In this document: positions 54,666 through 64,000 of the stretch, piece after piece
Layout of the letters: each line of letters opens with the position of its first letter
Numbering within the stretch: the stretch's first letter is position 1
Assembly (NCBI RefSeq): GCF_009937975.1
Contig: NZ_AP018441.1
Coordinates: 5,642,001 to 5,706,000, forward strand
Direction: 5' to 3'
Source of the DNA: Undibacterium sp. YM2
Lineage (GTDB): Bacteria; Pseudomonadota; Gammaproteobacteria; Burkholderiales; Burkholderiaceae_D
Length of the DNA stretch: 64,000 bases
The notes under the pieces: generated by a model
What the model was told of the DNA's origin: nothing
Databases searched by the model: none
The model's input: the letters and a program-made list of their open reading frames with translations, nothing else
Program-made: the position numbers and the translations under genes

Positions 54666-55838
54666 CTAGCGCTGCACGACCAGGGGTTTGCCTACACCAA
54701 GATCGCCAGCCTGGGCGATTGCTGCGGCAGCCTCTGTACGATTGGCAAAGGGGCCACTGACCAGGCGGTACAAGCTACCTTGCTGGACAATATCAAAACC
54801 TGGCAACTGACTGGTCGCCCTGCCTTTGAGATGGTTCATGATGGCTTCTGCATTCGCGCGTATCGCATAAGCGCCAAATTGTATGTAGTAGCCAGGAGTT
54901 GCCGACGCTGTGGTATTGCCTGCTGAATTAGCTGATGCATTAGCTGATGTACTGACCGTGCCGGTAGCAGCCACAGGCGGGGTAAATTTTTCTACTGGCT
55001 TGCTGTCCTGGGATGCCAGCAATTCTTCCATACTCATGGTCGCAGCAGGATTGGTCCGGACGACGGGCAATTCCCTGGCTGGCACGGGTGTGGTAACCGC
55101 GACTGCTGCGTCCTGCCTCGCGACTTGCACAGGCTGGGCAGCTTGAGGAGCTTGATTTTTGCGGTTCTCTGCCATTCTCTCTATGTCAGCAGGTAGCAGG
55201 CGCTCAACTTCGATCTGGCTGCTGCCCTTGCCTATCACATCAAGCTTCAGGGCTGCGGTGTAAGACAGGTCAATAATGCGGCTGGCATGAAAGGGCCCGC
55301 GGTCATTGATGCGGACGATGATTTGCTTGCCGTTGCTGATATTCGTGACCCGCGCATAAGAAGGTATAGGCAGGATGGGGTGGGCTGCAGTGATCTTGTA
55401 CATGTCATACAGTTCACCGGATGAAGTCTTTTGCCCGTGGAATTTTTTGCCATACCAGCTGCCAACGCCACGCTGCACAAATGGCGTGGTGCTGTCTGCT
55501 ATCGGGGTATAGGTTTTGCCAAATACCACATAGGGCTTGTTACCTGAGCGCGAATAATTCTCCAGTGTAGGGATGGGGTCCACTGTATTTTCCAGGCCCT
55601 CGGGTATATTGTCACCGGGGCCGTCATCCTTGTAATAAGCACCCTTGCCAGAATTTGCCTTGGGCAAGGCCGCTGTCTGGGACGGGCTGGTTTTTGTACC
55701 ACCTGCAGGACGCGGGCTATCAGCAGTAACAACGTTACTCTTAGGTGCACTGCCACATGCCACCAGTAATACTGCGCTGGCTGCCAGTAGAGGCAGGCGA
55801 CAGTCGCGGAGAGGCATGGCAGACATGCGCAATGTCAT
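54666..55838 (-). CDS. rlpA: Septal-ring lytic transglycosylase RlpA
   Basis: A 390-residue outer-membrane lipoprotein (LLVACGS lipobox near residue 28) that cleaves denuded glycan strands during division and elongation. The double-psi beta-barrel domain (about 120-215) contains VGSWYGKKFHGQKTSSGE and INDRGPFHASRIIDLSY with the catalytic Glu and Asp. A disordered Ala/Thr/Asn-rich linker leads to a C-terminal SPOR domain (about 310-390). The start overlaps the rodA stop as ATGA. It ends the rod-shape operon. Confidence 0.95.
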   Translation of the reverse strand: MTLRMSAMPLRDCRLPLLAASAVLLVACGSAPKSNVVTADSPRPAGGTKTSPSQTAALPKANSGKGAYYKDDGPGDNIPEGLENTVDPIPTLENYSRSGNKPYVVFGKTYTPIADSTTPFVQRGVGSWYGKKFHGQKTSSGELYDMYKITAAHPILPIPSYARVTNISNGKQIIVRINDRGPFHASRIIDLSYTAALKLDVIGKGSSQIEVERLLPADIERMAENRKNQAPQAAQPVQVARQDAAVAVTTPVPARELPVVRTNPAATMSMEELLASQDSKPVEKFTPPVAATGTVSTSANASANSAGNTTASATPGYYIQFGAYAIRANAEAIMNHLKGRATSQLPGFDIVQQGSLYRLVSGPFANRTEAAAAIAQAGDLGVGKPLVVQR

Positions 55839-56947
55839 GTCTGCACCAGTTTTCGGTTACGCTGTACGCTCATCATTATCCCTAATCCCATACCCAGCGT
55901 CACCAGTGCGGTGCCGCCATAACTCATGAAAGGCAAAGGTACCCCAACAACGGGGACTATGCCTATGACCATGCCCATATTCACGAAGGCATAGGTAAAG
56001 AATATCATAGTCACGGCACCGGCCATCAAACGTGAGAACAGCGTGGGCGCATTGGCAGCAATCACCAGACAGCGCAGTATCAATAGAAAGTAAAGGGTAA
56101 CCAGGATCACATTGCCGACAAAACCAAATTCTTCAGAGAACACGGCAAAGATAAAATCCGTCGTATGTTCGGGAATGAATTCCAGATGGGCCTGTGTCCC
56201 TTTCATATAACCCTTGCCATGCAAGCCGCCGGAGCCAACCGCGATAGTCGATTGTATGATGTGGAAGCCCTTGCCCAGGGGATCACGGTTAGGGTCCAGC
56301 ATGGTCAGTACCCGGTCGCGCTGGTAGTCATGCAACAGGTATGGCCAGACGATGGTGGGGATAATAATGGCAGCCCCGGTGATCAGGGAAATCAGGAATT
56401 TCCAGGACAGACCCGCCAAAAAAACGACGGTAAAACCAGCCGCAGTAACCAGCATGGCAGTACCCAGATCAGGCTGCTTGGCAATCAGTGCTGCGGGTAT
56501 GCCAAGAATCACGGCGCCAATCACAAAATCGCGCCAGCGCAAGGCACCTTCACGCTTCTGGAAATACCAGGCCAGCATGAGTGGCGTGGCAATTTTCATC
56601 ATCTCTGAGGGTTGCATGTCTATACCCACATGCAGCCAGCGGCGTGAACCTTTTTTGACCAGGCCAAACAGGGCAACGGCAATCAGCAAAGCCACCCCAA
56701 AGGTGTAAATCGGTATGGCAAAGCGCATCAGGGTCTGCGGCGGGATATTCGCCATGACCCACATGATGAAGAAAGACACCATGATATTCCTGATCTGGCC
56801 TTCAACCCGGCCAGGAAAGTCCATGCCCGCAGAATACAGGGTCATGATACCTATCGACATGATCAGGAATACCAGTATTGCCAGGGTCGCATCAAAGACA
56901 AAGATGTGCGAGCGGATAAAATGCCAGTTAATACTATTCTTTTGCAT
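55835..56947 (-). CDS. rodA: Rod-shape SEDS glycosyltransferase RodA
   Basis: Polymerises glycan strands of the lateral wall together with PBP2. ATG 56947 (AAGGA six bases upstream) gives 370 residues; a TTG at 56953 overlapping the mrdA stop is less likely. About ten membrane helices are present. The SEDS motifs are ISIVWPYLLHDYQRDRVLTMLDP-like (catalytic Asp region) and PVVGVPLPFMSYGGT near the end. It follows mrdA (PBP2) directly. Confidence 0.97.
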   Translation of the reverse strand: MQKNSINWHFIRSHIFVFDATLAILVFLIMSIGIMTLYSAGMDFPGRVEGQIRNIMVSFFIMWVMANIPPQTLMRFAIPIYTFGVALLIAVALFGLVKKGSRRWLHVGIDMQPSEMMKIATPLMLAWYFQKREGALRWRDFVIGAVILGIPAALIAKQPDLGTAMLVTAAGFTVVFLAGLSWKFLISLITGAAIIIPTIVWPYLLHDYQRDRVLTMLDPNRDPLGKGFHIIQSTIAVGSGGLHGKGYMKGTQAHLEFIPEHTTDFIFAVFSEEFGFVGNVILVTLYFLLILRCLVIAANAPTLFSRLMAGAVTMIFFTYAFVNMGMVIGIVPVVGVPLPFMSYGGTALVTLGMGLGIMMSVQRNRKLVQT

Positions 56948-56949
56948 TT

Positions 56950-58953
56950 TCAATCCTTATTGCCTGTAGTTTCGCCACCAGGCTTGGGACCTGGATCAGG
57001 CTCAGCCGGTGCCTTGACTTCAGCATCAGAGCGGTACAGGGTCATGTCGCTTTGCGGCTTGGGTTGTGGTGGTACCTGATCCTTGCTGCCCTTGTCTTGC
57101 GGACGCTTGCCCAGCAAGTAATAGTCAAGTGCCTTGCGCACTATGGGCGCAGCCGCCTCTGCACCAAAGCCGCCGTTCTCTACAATAATGGCGATCGCTA
57201 TTTTGGGACGGTCAGCCGGAGCGAAGGCAGTATACAGGGAGTGATCAAGATGGCGCGCAGCCATGTTCTTGGCATTATATTTTTCGCCTTTTTTAATACC
57301 CACCACCTGTGCTGTACCTGTCTTGCCACCAGAAACATATTCAGTTCCCTGGAACACTCTGGCAGAAGTACCCTCTTTGGTGACGCCGACCATGGCATTT
57401 TTGATGAAATCGATGTTTTCCTGTTTAAGGGGAATGCGGGCCGTCTCTTTGGGGACAGTCAACACCCTTTGCCTGGTTTGTGGGTCTTCTGTCATTTTGA
57501 CCAGATGCGGTTTCATGATGATGCCGTTATTTGCCAGTGTCGCCATGGCATGCGCCATCTGCAAAGGAGTGAAAGTATTTTGTCCCTGACCAATCCCCAG
57601 AGAAATCGTGTCACCCAGTACCCAGCGCTGTTGTGCCGGTTTTTTCTTGAAGGCTTCGCGCTTCCAGGCAGTCGAAGGTAACAGACCGGATCGTTCATGC
57701 TCCAGGTCGATACCGGTGATTTGGCCAAAGCCGAAAGGTTTCATGAAATCATGCATGACATCTACCGTCAGGTCATTGGCCAGCATGTAGTAATACGTAT
57801 CGCAGGACTGCACGATGGAACGGTACATATCGACCATGCCATGCCCGCCCGCTTTATCGTCCTTGAAGGTATGGTTACCAAAAGTGAAGTAGCCAGGGTC
57901 AGCAATTGCCTGCGAGGTGGTGCGCTTGCCCAGCTCCAGTGCGGCCAGTGCCATGAATGGTTTGTAGGTAGAGCCTGGCGGATAGGCTCCTGTCAATGGC
58001 CGGTTCAACAAGGGTTTGTCTTCGGACGTATTGAGCTCATTCCAGCTTTGCTGGTCTATGCCCTCGACAAACAGGTTGGGATCATAGGTAGGTTTGGATA
58101 CAAAGGCCAGCACGTCACCCGTCTCAGGTTCGATAGCGACCAGCGCACCACGCCTGTCGCCAAAAGCTTCTTCTATGACTTTTTGCAGTTCTATATCGAC
58201 TGACAGGATCAGGTTCTTGCCTGAAGTTGGCGGGGTACGGGACAACACACGCACCGCCCGGCCACCTGCGGCGACCTCCACCTCTTCAAAGCCTGTGCTG
58301 CCATGCAAGACTTTTTCGTAGCTTTTTTCCAGGCCTTCCTTGCCTATGTAGTCGGTGCCATTGTAATTGGCCGCATCTTCCATTTCATCAATGATCTCGG
58401 CATCCTTGGGACTGATACGGCCTATGTAGCCAATCACGTGCGAAGCAGAATCACCTTGGGGATATTGACGGAACAAGCGGGCCTGGATATCGACACCAGG
58501 AAAACGGAAACGCTGGGCCGTGAATCTGGCGACCTCATCGTCCGTAAGCCGGGTACGGATAGGCAGACTTTCAAAACTTTTGGAGTCTTCCAGCAACTTG
58601 CGAAAACGCTTGCGATGCTTGGGCTGTATATCCACCAGCACCGCCAGCTCATCAATCAGAACATCCATGTCCTTGCTGATTTTTGAGGGCGTGATTTCCA
58701 GCGTATAGGCAGAATAATTACGTGCCAGGACGACGCCATTCCGGTCCGTGATCAGCCCACGGTTAGGAACAACCGGGACGATGTCTATGCGGTTTTCATC
58801 TGCCAGCAGGGCATAATCATTATGCTTGATGATTTGCAGCCAGACAAAGCGCGTAATCAGTGCGGCAAAACACAGAAATACGAATACGCCGATGAATATC
58901 AGGCGCATGCGGAAATAATGCAGTTCGCGTTCCGTATTTTTAAGTTCTGTCAT
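56950..58953 (-). CDS. mrdA: Penicillin-binding protein 2 (transpeptidase)
   Basis: The elongasome transpeptidase. Of 667 residues: short cytoplasmic tail, membrane helix (about 17-40), pedestal domain (about 60-240) and transpeptidase domain with Ser328 and Lys331 (PPGSTYKPF), an SxN-type motif (QSCDTYYY region) and KTG in SGGKTGTAQ. The C-terminus is Lys/Pro-rich. The region just upstream has no Shine-Dalgarno sequence and carries 9-base tandem repeats. Confidence 0.97.
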   Translation of the reverse strand: MTELKNTERELHYFRMRLIFIGVFVFLCFAALITRFVWLQIIKHNDYALLADENRIDIVPVVPNRGLITDRNGVVLARNYSAYTLEITPSKISKDMDVLIDELAVLVDIQPKHRKRFRKLLEDSKSFESLPIRTRLTDDEVARFTAQRFRFPGVDIQARLFRQYPQGDSASHVIGYIGRISPKDAEIIDEMEDAANYNGTDYIGKEGLEKSYEKVLHGSTGFEEVEVAAGGRAVRVLSRTPPTSGKNLILSVDIELQKVIEEAFGDRRGALVAIEPETGDVLAFVSKPTYDPNLFVEGIDQQSWNELNTSEDKPLLNRPLTGAYPPGSTYKPFMALAALELGKRTTSQAIADPGYFTFGNHTFKDDKAGGHGMVDMYRSIVQSCDTYYYMLANDLTVDVMHDFMKPFGFGQITGIDLEHERSGLLPSTAWKREAFKKKPAQQRWVLGDTISLGIGQGQNTFTPLQMAHAMATLANNGIIMKPHLVKMTEDPQTRQRVLTVPKETARIPLKQENIDFIKNAMVGVTKEGTSARVFQGTEYVSGGKTGTAQVVGIKKGEKYNAKNMAARHLDHSLYTAFAPADRPKIAIAIIVENGGFGAEAAAPIVRKALDYYLLGKRPQDKGSKDQVPPQPKPQSDMTLYRSDAEVKAPAEPDPGPKPGGETTGNKD

Positions 58954-58963
58954 AGTGAAAAAA

Positions 58964-59017
58964 GTGAAGCAGGTGGAGCAGATAGAGCAGATGAAGCAGA
59001 CTAATCAGGTCAAACAG
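58964..59017. repeat. 9-base tandem repeat between mreD and mrdA
   Basis: Plus strand: four successive 9-mers gtgaagcag, gtggagcag, atagagcag and atgaagcag (58964-58999), then two degenerate copies (actaatcag, gtcaaacag). On the mRNA strand these are pyrimidine-rich and lie immediately before the mrdA start. Confidence 0.85.
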
Positions 59018-59044
59018 CAGACAGCAATCAGAAATACAGCAGAC

Positions 59045-59563
59045 TCAGATAGGACGGGTGTGGTCTTTATCTTTGGCGCGTCTTTGAGGTGCCAGCAAGA
59101 GCAAAGTTGCAAACGGCCACAACACAGTCGTCACCAGGCTGACGGTAAAATAAGCCCAACCCGGAAAATGCGCATCCGGTGCCACCAGCATGCGTACGGC
59201 AAGCTGCACCAGTTGGGCAAACAAAAACAGGGGAAACACATGCAGGGTTTGTGTCAGTGGATGAAACCAGAGCACGCGCCTGTGTATCATGATGGCAAAA
59301 TACGATAACAGGGTATAAGCCAGCGCGTTTTCACCCATGTAGATGGAGTCATGCACATCCATCAGCAACCCCATGGCGAATGCCACCCCTATGCCAACCT
59401 TGCGCGGCTGATGTATGGTCCAGAATACCAATACCAGGGCAACAAAATCAGGTACACCTATCCAGCCGCCCCATGGCAAGAAATTAAAGAAGAAAGCGAT
59501 GGCGAAACTGATGGCGATAAATAGCGGATTGACCGGCAATAAGATGTAGTGCGGGCTATTCAT
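59045..59563 (-). CDS. mreD: Rod-shape-determining protein MreD
   Basis: A 172-residue inner-membrane protein with about five to six helices that works with MreB, MreC, RodA and PBP2 in elongation. It shows the family layout: LLPVNPLFIAISFAIAFFFNFLPWG at the start and GLLMDVHDSIYMGENALAYTLLSYFA in the middle. Its start overlaps the mreC stop as ATGA. A 91-base spacer with tandem repeats separates it from mrdA. Confidence 0.96.
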   Translation of the reverse strand: MNSPHYILLPVNPLFIAISFAIAFFFNFLPWGGWIGVPDFVALVLVFWTIHQPRKVGIGVAFAMGLLMDVHDSIYMGENALAYTLLSYFAIMIHRRVLWFHPLTQTLHVFPLFLFAQLVQLAVRMLVAPDAHFPGWAYFTVSLVTTVLWPFATLLLLAPQRRAKDKDHTRPI

Positions 59564-60636
59564 GTTTTGGGCTCCTTTGCAGTTGCAGGTGCATCCTTGG
59601 CTGCTGCGTCTTTAGGTGGCGCATCCTTGGCTGCCGCATCTTTGGCTGGAGTTTCTTTCACAACGCCGTCCTTGACCGGCAAATCTTTCATGGGCTGATC
59701 GACAGGCTTGGTATCAGATGTAGGTGCTGCCGCATCACGGGTTACCTTGCGATTGATTTTCTCTTTCTTGGCACGCACATCTTCGGTATCAGGACGCGAC
59801 AAATTATCTGCAGATACCAGCAAGACCAGTAACTGCTTGTTGCGGTCTATGCCCGCAGTTGGCACACACAAGATGCTTTCAAAGGTGGTGTTGGCCTTGT
59901 TCTCGACCTGTACCACCTTGGCAACTGCCAGACCAGGCGGGTAGATACCATCAATGCCAGAAGTCACCAGTTGATCGCCATTCTGGATATCGGCATTGGT
60001 GGTCAGGCGCATGTCCAGGTAGCTGGACTGGCCACGGCCATAGGCCACGCTGCGCAAGCCATTACGCAGGATTTGTACAGGGATGGCCTGGTTTTTATCG
60101 GTCAGCAAGGTCACTTCTGCCGTCAGCGGAAAAACCCGGGTCACCTGACCGACTACACCCTTGTCATCAATCACTGGCTGGGACAAGGTCAGGCCATGCT
60201 TGATGCCACGGTCTATGATGACCTTGCGGCTGGCAGGATCACGGGCATCGTAGATGATCTCTGCCATGACAGACTTGACCTGCAGACGCTCACGCGCATC
60301 CAGCAACTTGCGCAGATGGGTGTTTTCAGCCATCAACTGCCCGGTCTGCTGCAGGGTATCGGCATTCTGGGTTTGCTGGCGCTTGAGTTGCGTATTTTCT
60401 TTTTCCAGCGTCGTGACTGACACAAAATAATCAGAAACACGCTTGACAGTATCACGCGGCATGACGGCGACCATCTGTACCGGATACAGCACACTGCCGA
60501 GGATTTGCCTGACCAGGGTCAGGGACTTCAGACGGGAATCAACAACTAACAGAAAGATCGCCAGTACGGCAAAGAAAACCACTCTGACGCGCGCAGAGGC
60601 GCCTTGCTTGAAGAGTGGTGGCGGGCTGTAATCCAT
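59560..60636 (-). CDS. mreC: Rod-shape-determining protein MreC
   Basis: A periplasmic scaffold of the elongasome, anchored by one helix (about 19-38). Of 358 residues, a coiled coil (about 65-105) precedes two beta-barrel domains. The last ~75 residues are an unusual Lys/Asp/Ala/Pro-rich tail with a repeated KDAAAKDAP unit. Motifs: PVIDDKGVVGQVTRVFPLTAEVTLLTD and SGIDGIYPPGLAVAKV. mreB is upstream, separated by 172 bases that contain a large hairpin. Confidence 0.96.
   Translation of the reverse strand: MDYSPPPLFKQGASARVRVVFFAVLAIFLLVVDSRLKSLTLVRQILGSVLYPVQMVAVMPRDTVKRVSDYFVSVTTLEKENTQLKRQQTQNADTLQQTGQLMAENTHLRKLLDARERLQVKSVMAEIIYDARDPASRKVIIDRGIKHGLTLSQPVIDDKGVVGQVTRVFPLTAEVTLLTDKNQAIPVQILRNGLRSVAYGRGQSSYLDMRLTTNADIQNGDQLVTSGIDGIYPPGLAVAKVVQVENKANTTFESILCVPTAGIDRNKQLLVLLVSADNLSRPDTEDVRAKKEKINRKVTRDAAAPTSDTKPVDQPMKDLPVKDGVVKETPAKDAAAKDAPPKDAAAKDAPATAKEPKT
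59584..59643 (-). repeat. Two 30-base repeats in mreC 3' end
   Basis: Adjacent copies (59614-59643 and 59584-59613) each encode KDAAAKDAP plus Pro or Ala. About 23 of the bases nearest the start of each copy are almost identical. Confidence 0.8.
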
Positions 60637-60746
60637 ACTTTACCGGTGTTTCTCAATGAACAGCGCAACAAGCATTTTAATGTGCAATCAAATCAGCTGT
60701 GCTTCCTGTGCATCAGTAGCCAGGAAGATGCAGCTTCATCAAATAC

Positions 60747-60783
60747 GGGAAGTGCAGCCAACACCTGGGCTGGCGCACTTCCC
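60747..60783 (-). other. Long hairpin between mreB and mreC
   Basis: GGGAAGTGC (60747-60755) and GCACTTCCC (60775-60783) form a 9-bp stem, with an inner AGCC/GGCT pairing. There is no T tail on the minus strand, so it is more likely an mRNA processing or stability element than an intrinsic terminator. Confidence 0.55.
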
Positions 60784-60808
60784 ACGATAGTGCGGTGCCT
60801 TACTCTTG

Positions 60809-62130
<1,322 letters not shown>

Positions 62131-62433
62131 ATGTCGCTGACACTTGAAGATGTGAAAAGAATTGCCAATTTGGCAAAATTAGAAACCTCCGCCGAGGAGG
62201 AAGTCTCTACCCTGGAGAAATTGAACGGCATTTTCTCTCTGGTAGAGCAGTTAAAAGCAGTGGATACCACCGGTGTAGCGCCACTGAGCCACCCTATCGC
62301 CGCCCTGCTGCCAGAAATGGCTTTGCGCCTGCGTGAAGACGTGGTGAGCGAAAGCAATCATCGCGAAGATTATCAAAAGCCAGCGCCAGCGACCCAGGAT
62401 GGCCTTTACCTCGTACCCCAGGTTATTGAATAA
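62131..62433 (+). CDS. gatC: Asp/Glu-tRNA amidotransferase subunit C
   Basis: The small subunit of the GatCAB complex that turns Glu-tRNA(Gln) or Asp-tRNA(Asn) into the amidated form. The 100-residue protein has the family pattern [42 protein letters not shown] and LREDVVSES. It wraps GatA and stabilises the GatA-GatB contact. gatA follows at 14 bases. Confidence 0.97.
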   Translation: MSLTLEDVKRIANLAKLETSAEEEVSTLEKLNGIFSLVEQLKAVDTTGVAPLSHPIAALLPEMALRLREDVVSESNHREDYQKPAPATQDGLYLVPQVIE

Positions 62434-62447
62434 GCAATAGAGTCCTC

Positions 62448-63902
62448 ATGCATACTAAAACAATTTCGCAATTATCCGCCCTGCTGCAAAGCAAGCAGGT
62501 ATCCGCCACCGAACTTGCCCAGCACTACCTGAACCGTATTGCTGCCAGTGACCTGAATGCCTTCCTGCATGTGAATCCTGAATGGACCTTGCAACAGGCT
62601 GCCGCAGCCGATGCACGCCTGGCCAGTGGTGATGCCGGTGTGTTGACGGGCGTGCCTATCGCCCATAAAGATATTTTCGTGACACGCGACTGGCGCTCTA
62701 CAGCAGGCTCACGCATGCTGGAAAATTATGTCAGCCCTTTCGACGCCACCGTGGTTGAGCTGTTCAACAAGGCTGGTACCGTCACCTTGGGCAAATTGAA
62801 TTGCGATGAATTCGCCATGGGTTCATCGAATGAAAATTCCTATTTTGGCGCCGTGAAAAACCCCTGGGACAAGACTGCCGTACCTGGTGGCTCTTCTGGC
62901 GGTTCAGCAGCGGCGATTGCAGCGCGTCTGGCACCGGCAGTGACCGCTACTGACACTGGTGGCTCTATCCGTCAACCGGCATCGTTTTGCGGCGTCACCG
63001 GTATCAAGCCAACATATGGCAGCGTATCGCGTTACGGCATGATCGCATTTGCGTCTTCACTGGACCAGGGCGGCCCTATCGCCCAGACTGCAGAAGATTG
63101 CGGTATTTTGCTGAATGCGATGACAGGTTTTGATGAGAAGGATTCGACTTCTCTCGAACGCAAGAAAGAAGATTTCAACCGTGACCTGAACAAATCTTTG
63201 CAAGGTCTGCGCATAGGTGTGCCCAAGGAATTTTTCTCTGCTGGTCTGGCTGCCGACGTAGAACAAGCCGTACGTGCTGCGCTGGCTGAATATGAAAAGC
63301 TGGGTGCGACACTGGTAGAAATTTCCCTGCCAAAAACCGAGTTGTCCATCCCTGTGTATTATGTGATTGCACCGGCAGAAGCCTCCTCCAATCTGAGCCG
63401 TTTTGACGGTGTACGTTATGGTTATCGTGCAGCAGAGTACAAAGACTTGAATGAGATGTACAAGAAGTCGCGAGCCGAAGGTTTTGGTGCTGAAGTCAAG
63501 CGCCGTATTCTGGTTGGTGCCTATGTACTGTCACACGGTTACTACGATGCCTATTATTTGCAGGCACAAAGAATCCGCCGTCTGATCGCCCAGGACTTTG
63601 CAGCAGCTTTCGAGAAATGCGATGTCATCATGGGGCCGGTGGCACCAACCGTGGCATGGGACCTGGGCTCGAAAGCGGATGATCCTGTAGCCAACTATCT
63701 GGCGGATATTTTCACCCTCTCGACCAGCCTGGCAGGCTTGCCTGGCATGTCCATCCCTTGTGGTTTTGGCCAAGGTGAAAAGAATGCGAAGCGCCCGGTA
63801 GGTTTGCAAATCATCGGCAATTATTATGATGAAGCGAAATTGCTGAATGTGGCCCACCAGTTCCAGCAAGCGACAGACTGGCATACACGCGCACCGGCAT
63901 GA
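62448..63902 (+). CDS. gatA: Asp/Glu-tRNA amidotransferase subunit A
   Basis: The glutaminase subunit of GatCAB, which releases ammonia from glutamine for tRNA amidation. The 484-residue amidase-signature protein has the triad Lys74 (IAHKDIF), cis-Ser149 ([11 protein letters not shown]) and nucleophile Ser173 ([10 protein letters not shown]). The length is standard. gatB normally follows, but only 98 bases of window remain and they hold no start of it that I recognise. Confidence 0.98.
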   Translation: MHTKTISQLSALLQSKQVSATELAQHYLNRIAASDLNAFLHVNPEWTLQQAAAADARLASGDAGVLTGVPIAHKDIFVTRDWRSTAGSRMLENYVSPFDATVVELFNKAGTVTLGKLNCDEFAMGSSNENSYFGAVKNPWDKTAVPGGSSGGSAAAIAARLAPAVTATDTGGSIRQPASFCGVTGIKPTYGSVSRYGMIAFASSLDQGGPIAQTAEDCGILLNAMTGFDEKDSTSLERKKEDFNRDLNKSLQGLRIGVPKEFFSAGLAADVEQAVRAALAEYEKLGATLVEISLPKTELSIPVYYVIAPAEASSNLSRFDGVRYGYRAAEYKDLNEMYKKSRAEGFGAEVKRRILVGAYVLSHGYYDAYYLQAQRIRRLIAQDFAAAFEKCDVIMGPVAPTVAWDLGSKADDPVANYLADIFTLSTSLAGLPGMSIPCGFGQGEKNAKRPVGLQIIGNYYDEAKLLNVAHQFQQATDWHTRAPA

Positions 63903-64000
63903 GCATCTCTTCTTCCTGACAAGGAATGAGAGATCATGGACATGGAATTGATGTGCTGCTTTCGATAAAAAAGCAGAGGCAATAAACAAAGATATAACGA
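63903..64000. other. Downstream of gatA to window end
   Basis: 98 bases after gatA. I see no gatB start here and only very short frames, so gatB, if present, begins beyond the window. Confidence 0.6.

Overview
The window is a chromosomal segment of a betaproteobacterium, most likely a Burkholderiales member of the Oxalobacteraceae (Undibacterium/Herbaspirillum/Janthinobacterium type). The evidence is gene order and protein style: dapF-DUF484-xerC, DksA without its zinc cysteines beside hslVU, gpmA-envC-ctpA-moeB, rhodanese-grxC-secB-gpsA, slmA-nucleotidase-argB, yraN/rsmI, mreBCD-mrdA-rodA-rlpA and gatCA. Coding density is high. I found no rRNA, tRNA, CRISPR array, insertion sequence or prophage, so this is core chromosome with a few accessory blocks. 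The genus is an inference.

Layout. 1-5.8 kb: a chemotaxis receptor cut by the window edge, dapF, a DUF484 protein, xerC and an OmpA-family protein. 5.9-8.3 kb: a Tat-exported PhoX phosphatase with a well-formed Pho-box promoter. 8.3-13.4 kb: an apparent zinc-homeostasis locus (Fur/Zur-type regulator, COG0523 GTPase with a His-rich loop, zinc-finger-less DksA, small secreted protein, ZnuD-like TonB receptor). Two of its promoters carry the same palindrome, TGCAAC-N4-TTGCAT, over the -35 region. 13.7-18.3 kb: a double-STAS protein, hslVU behind a textbook sigma-32 promoter, free-methionine sulfoxide reductase and two small ORFs. 18.3-21.3 kb (minus): gpsA, an SH3 protein, secB, grxC and a rhodanese. 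21.4-27.35 kb (plus): gpmA, envC, ctpA, moeB, a GST and a spermidine-synthase-like protein.

27.3-35.0 kb (minus) holds the most interesting block: a tightly overlapping five-gene operon encoding a SWIM zinc-finger protein, a DUF5691 protein, a MoxR AAA+ ATPase, a DUF5682 (TraB/ChaN-like) protein and a VWA/MIDAS protein. It looks like an ATP-driven MoxR-VWA machine of unknown function. 35.1-40.9 kb (minus): a VOC protein, a DUF2493/SLOG protein and a branched-chain/aromatic-type ABC transporter with fused LivM-LivG, preceded by a TetR-type palindrome.

41.2-48.3 kb: a PabB-PabC fusion, a GGDEF protein with altered catalytic residues, a Mpo1-like protein, an AraC regulator, slmA, a HAD nucleotidase and argB. 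48.4-51.9 kb: a sigma factor/zinc anti-sigma/Cys-rich trio, folE, a BLUF photoreceptor, DinB and LemA. 51.9-54.6 kb: BON lipoprotein, diaA, yraN and rsmI. 54.7-61.9 kb (minus): the rod-shape operon mreB-mreC-mreD-mrdA-rodA-rlpA. 62.1-63.9 kb: gatC and gatA. The only gene-free gap above 300 bases is 7923-8336, which holds the phoX and zur promoters.
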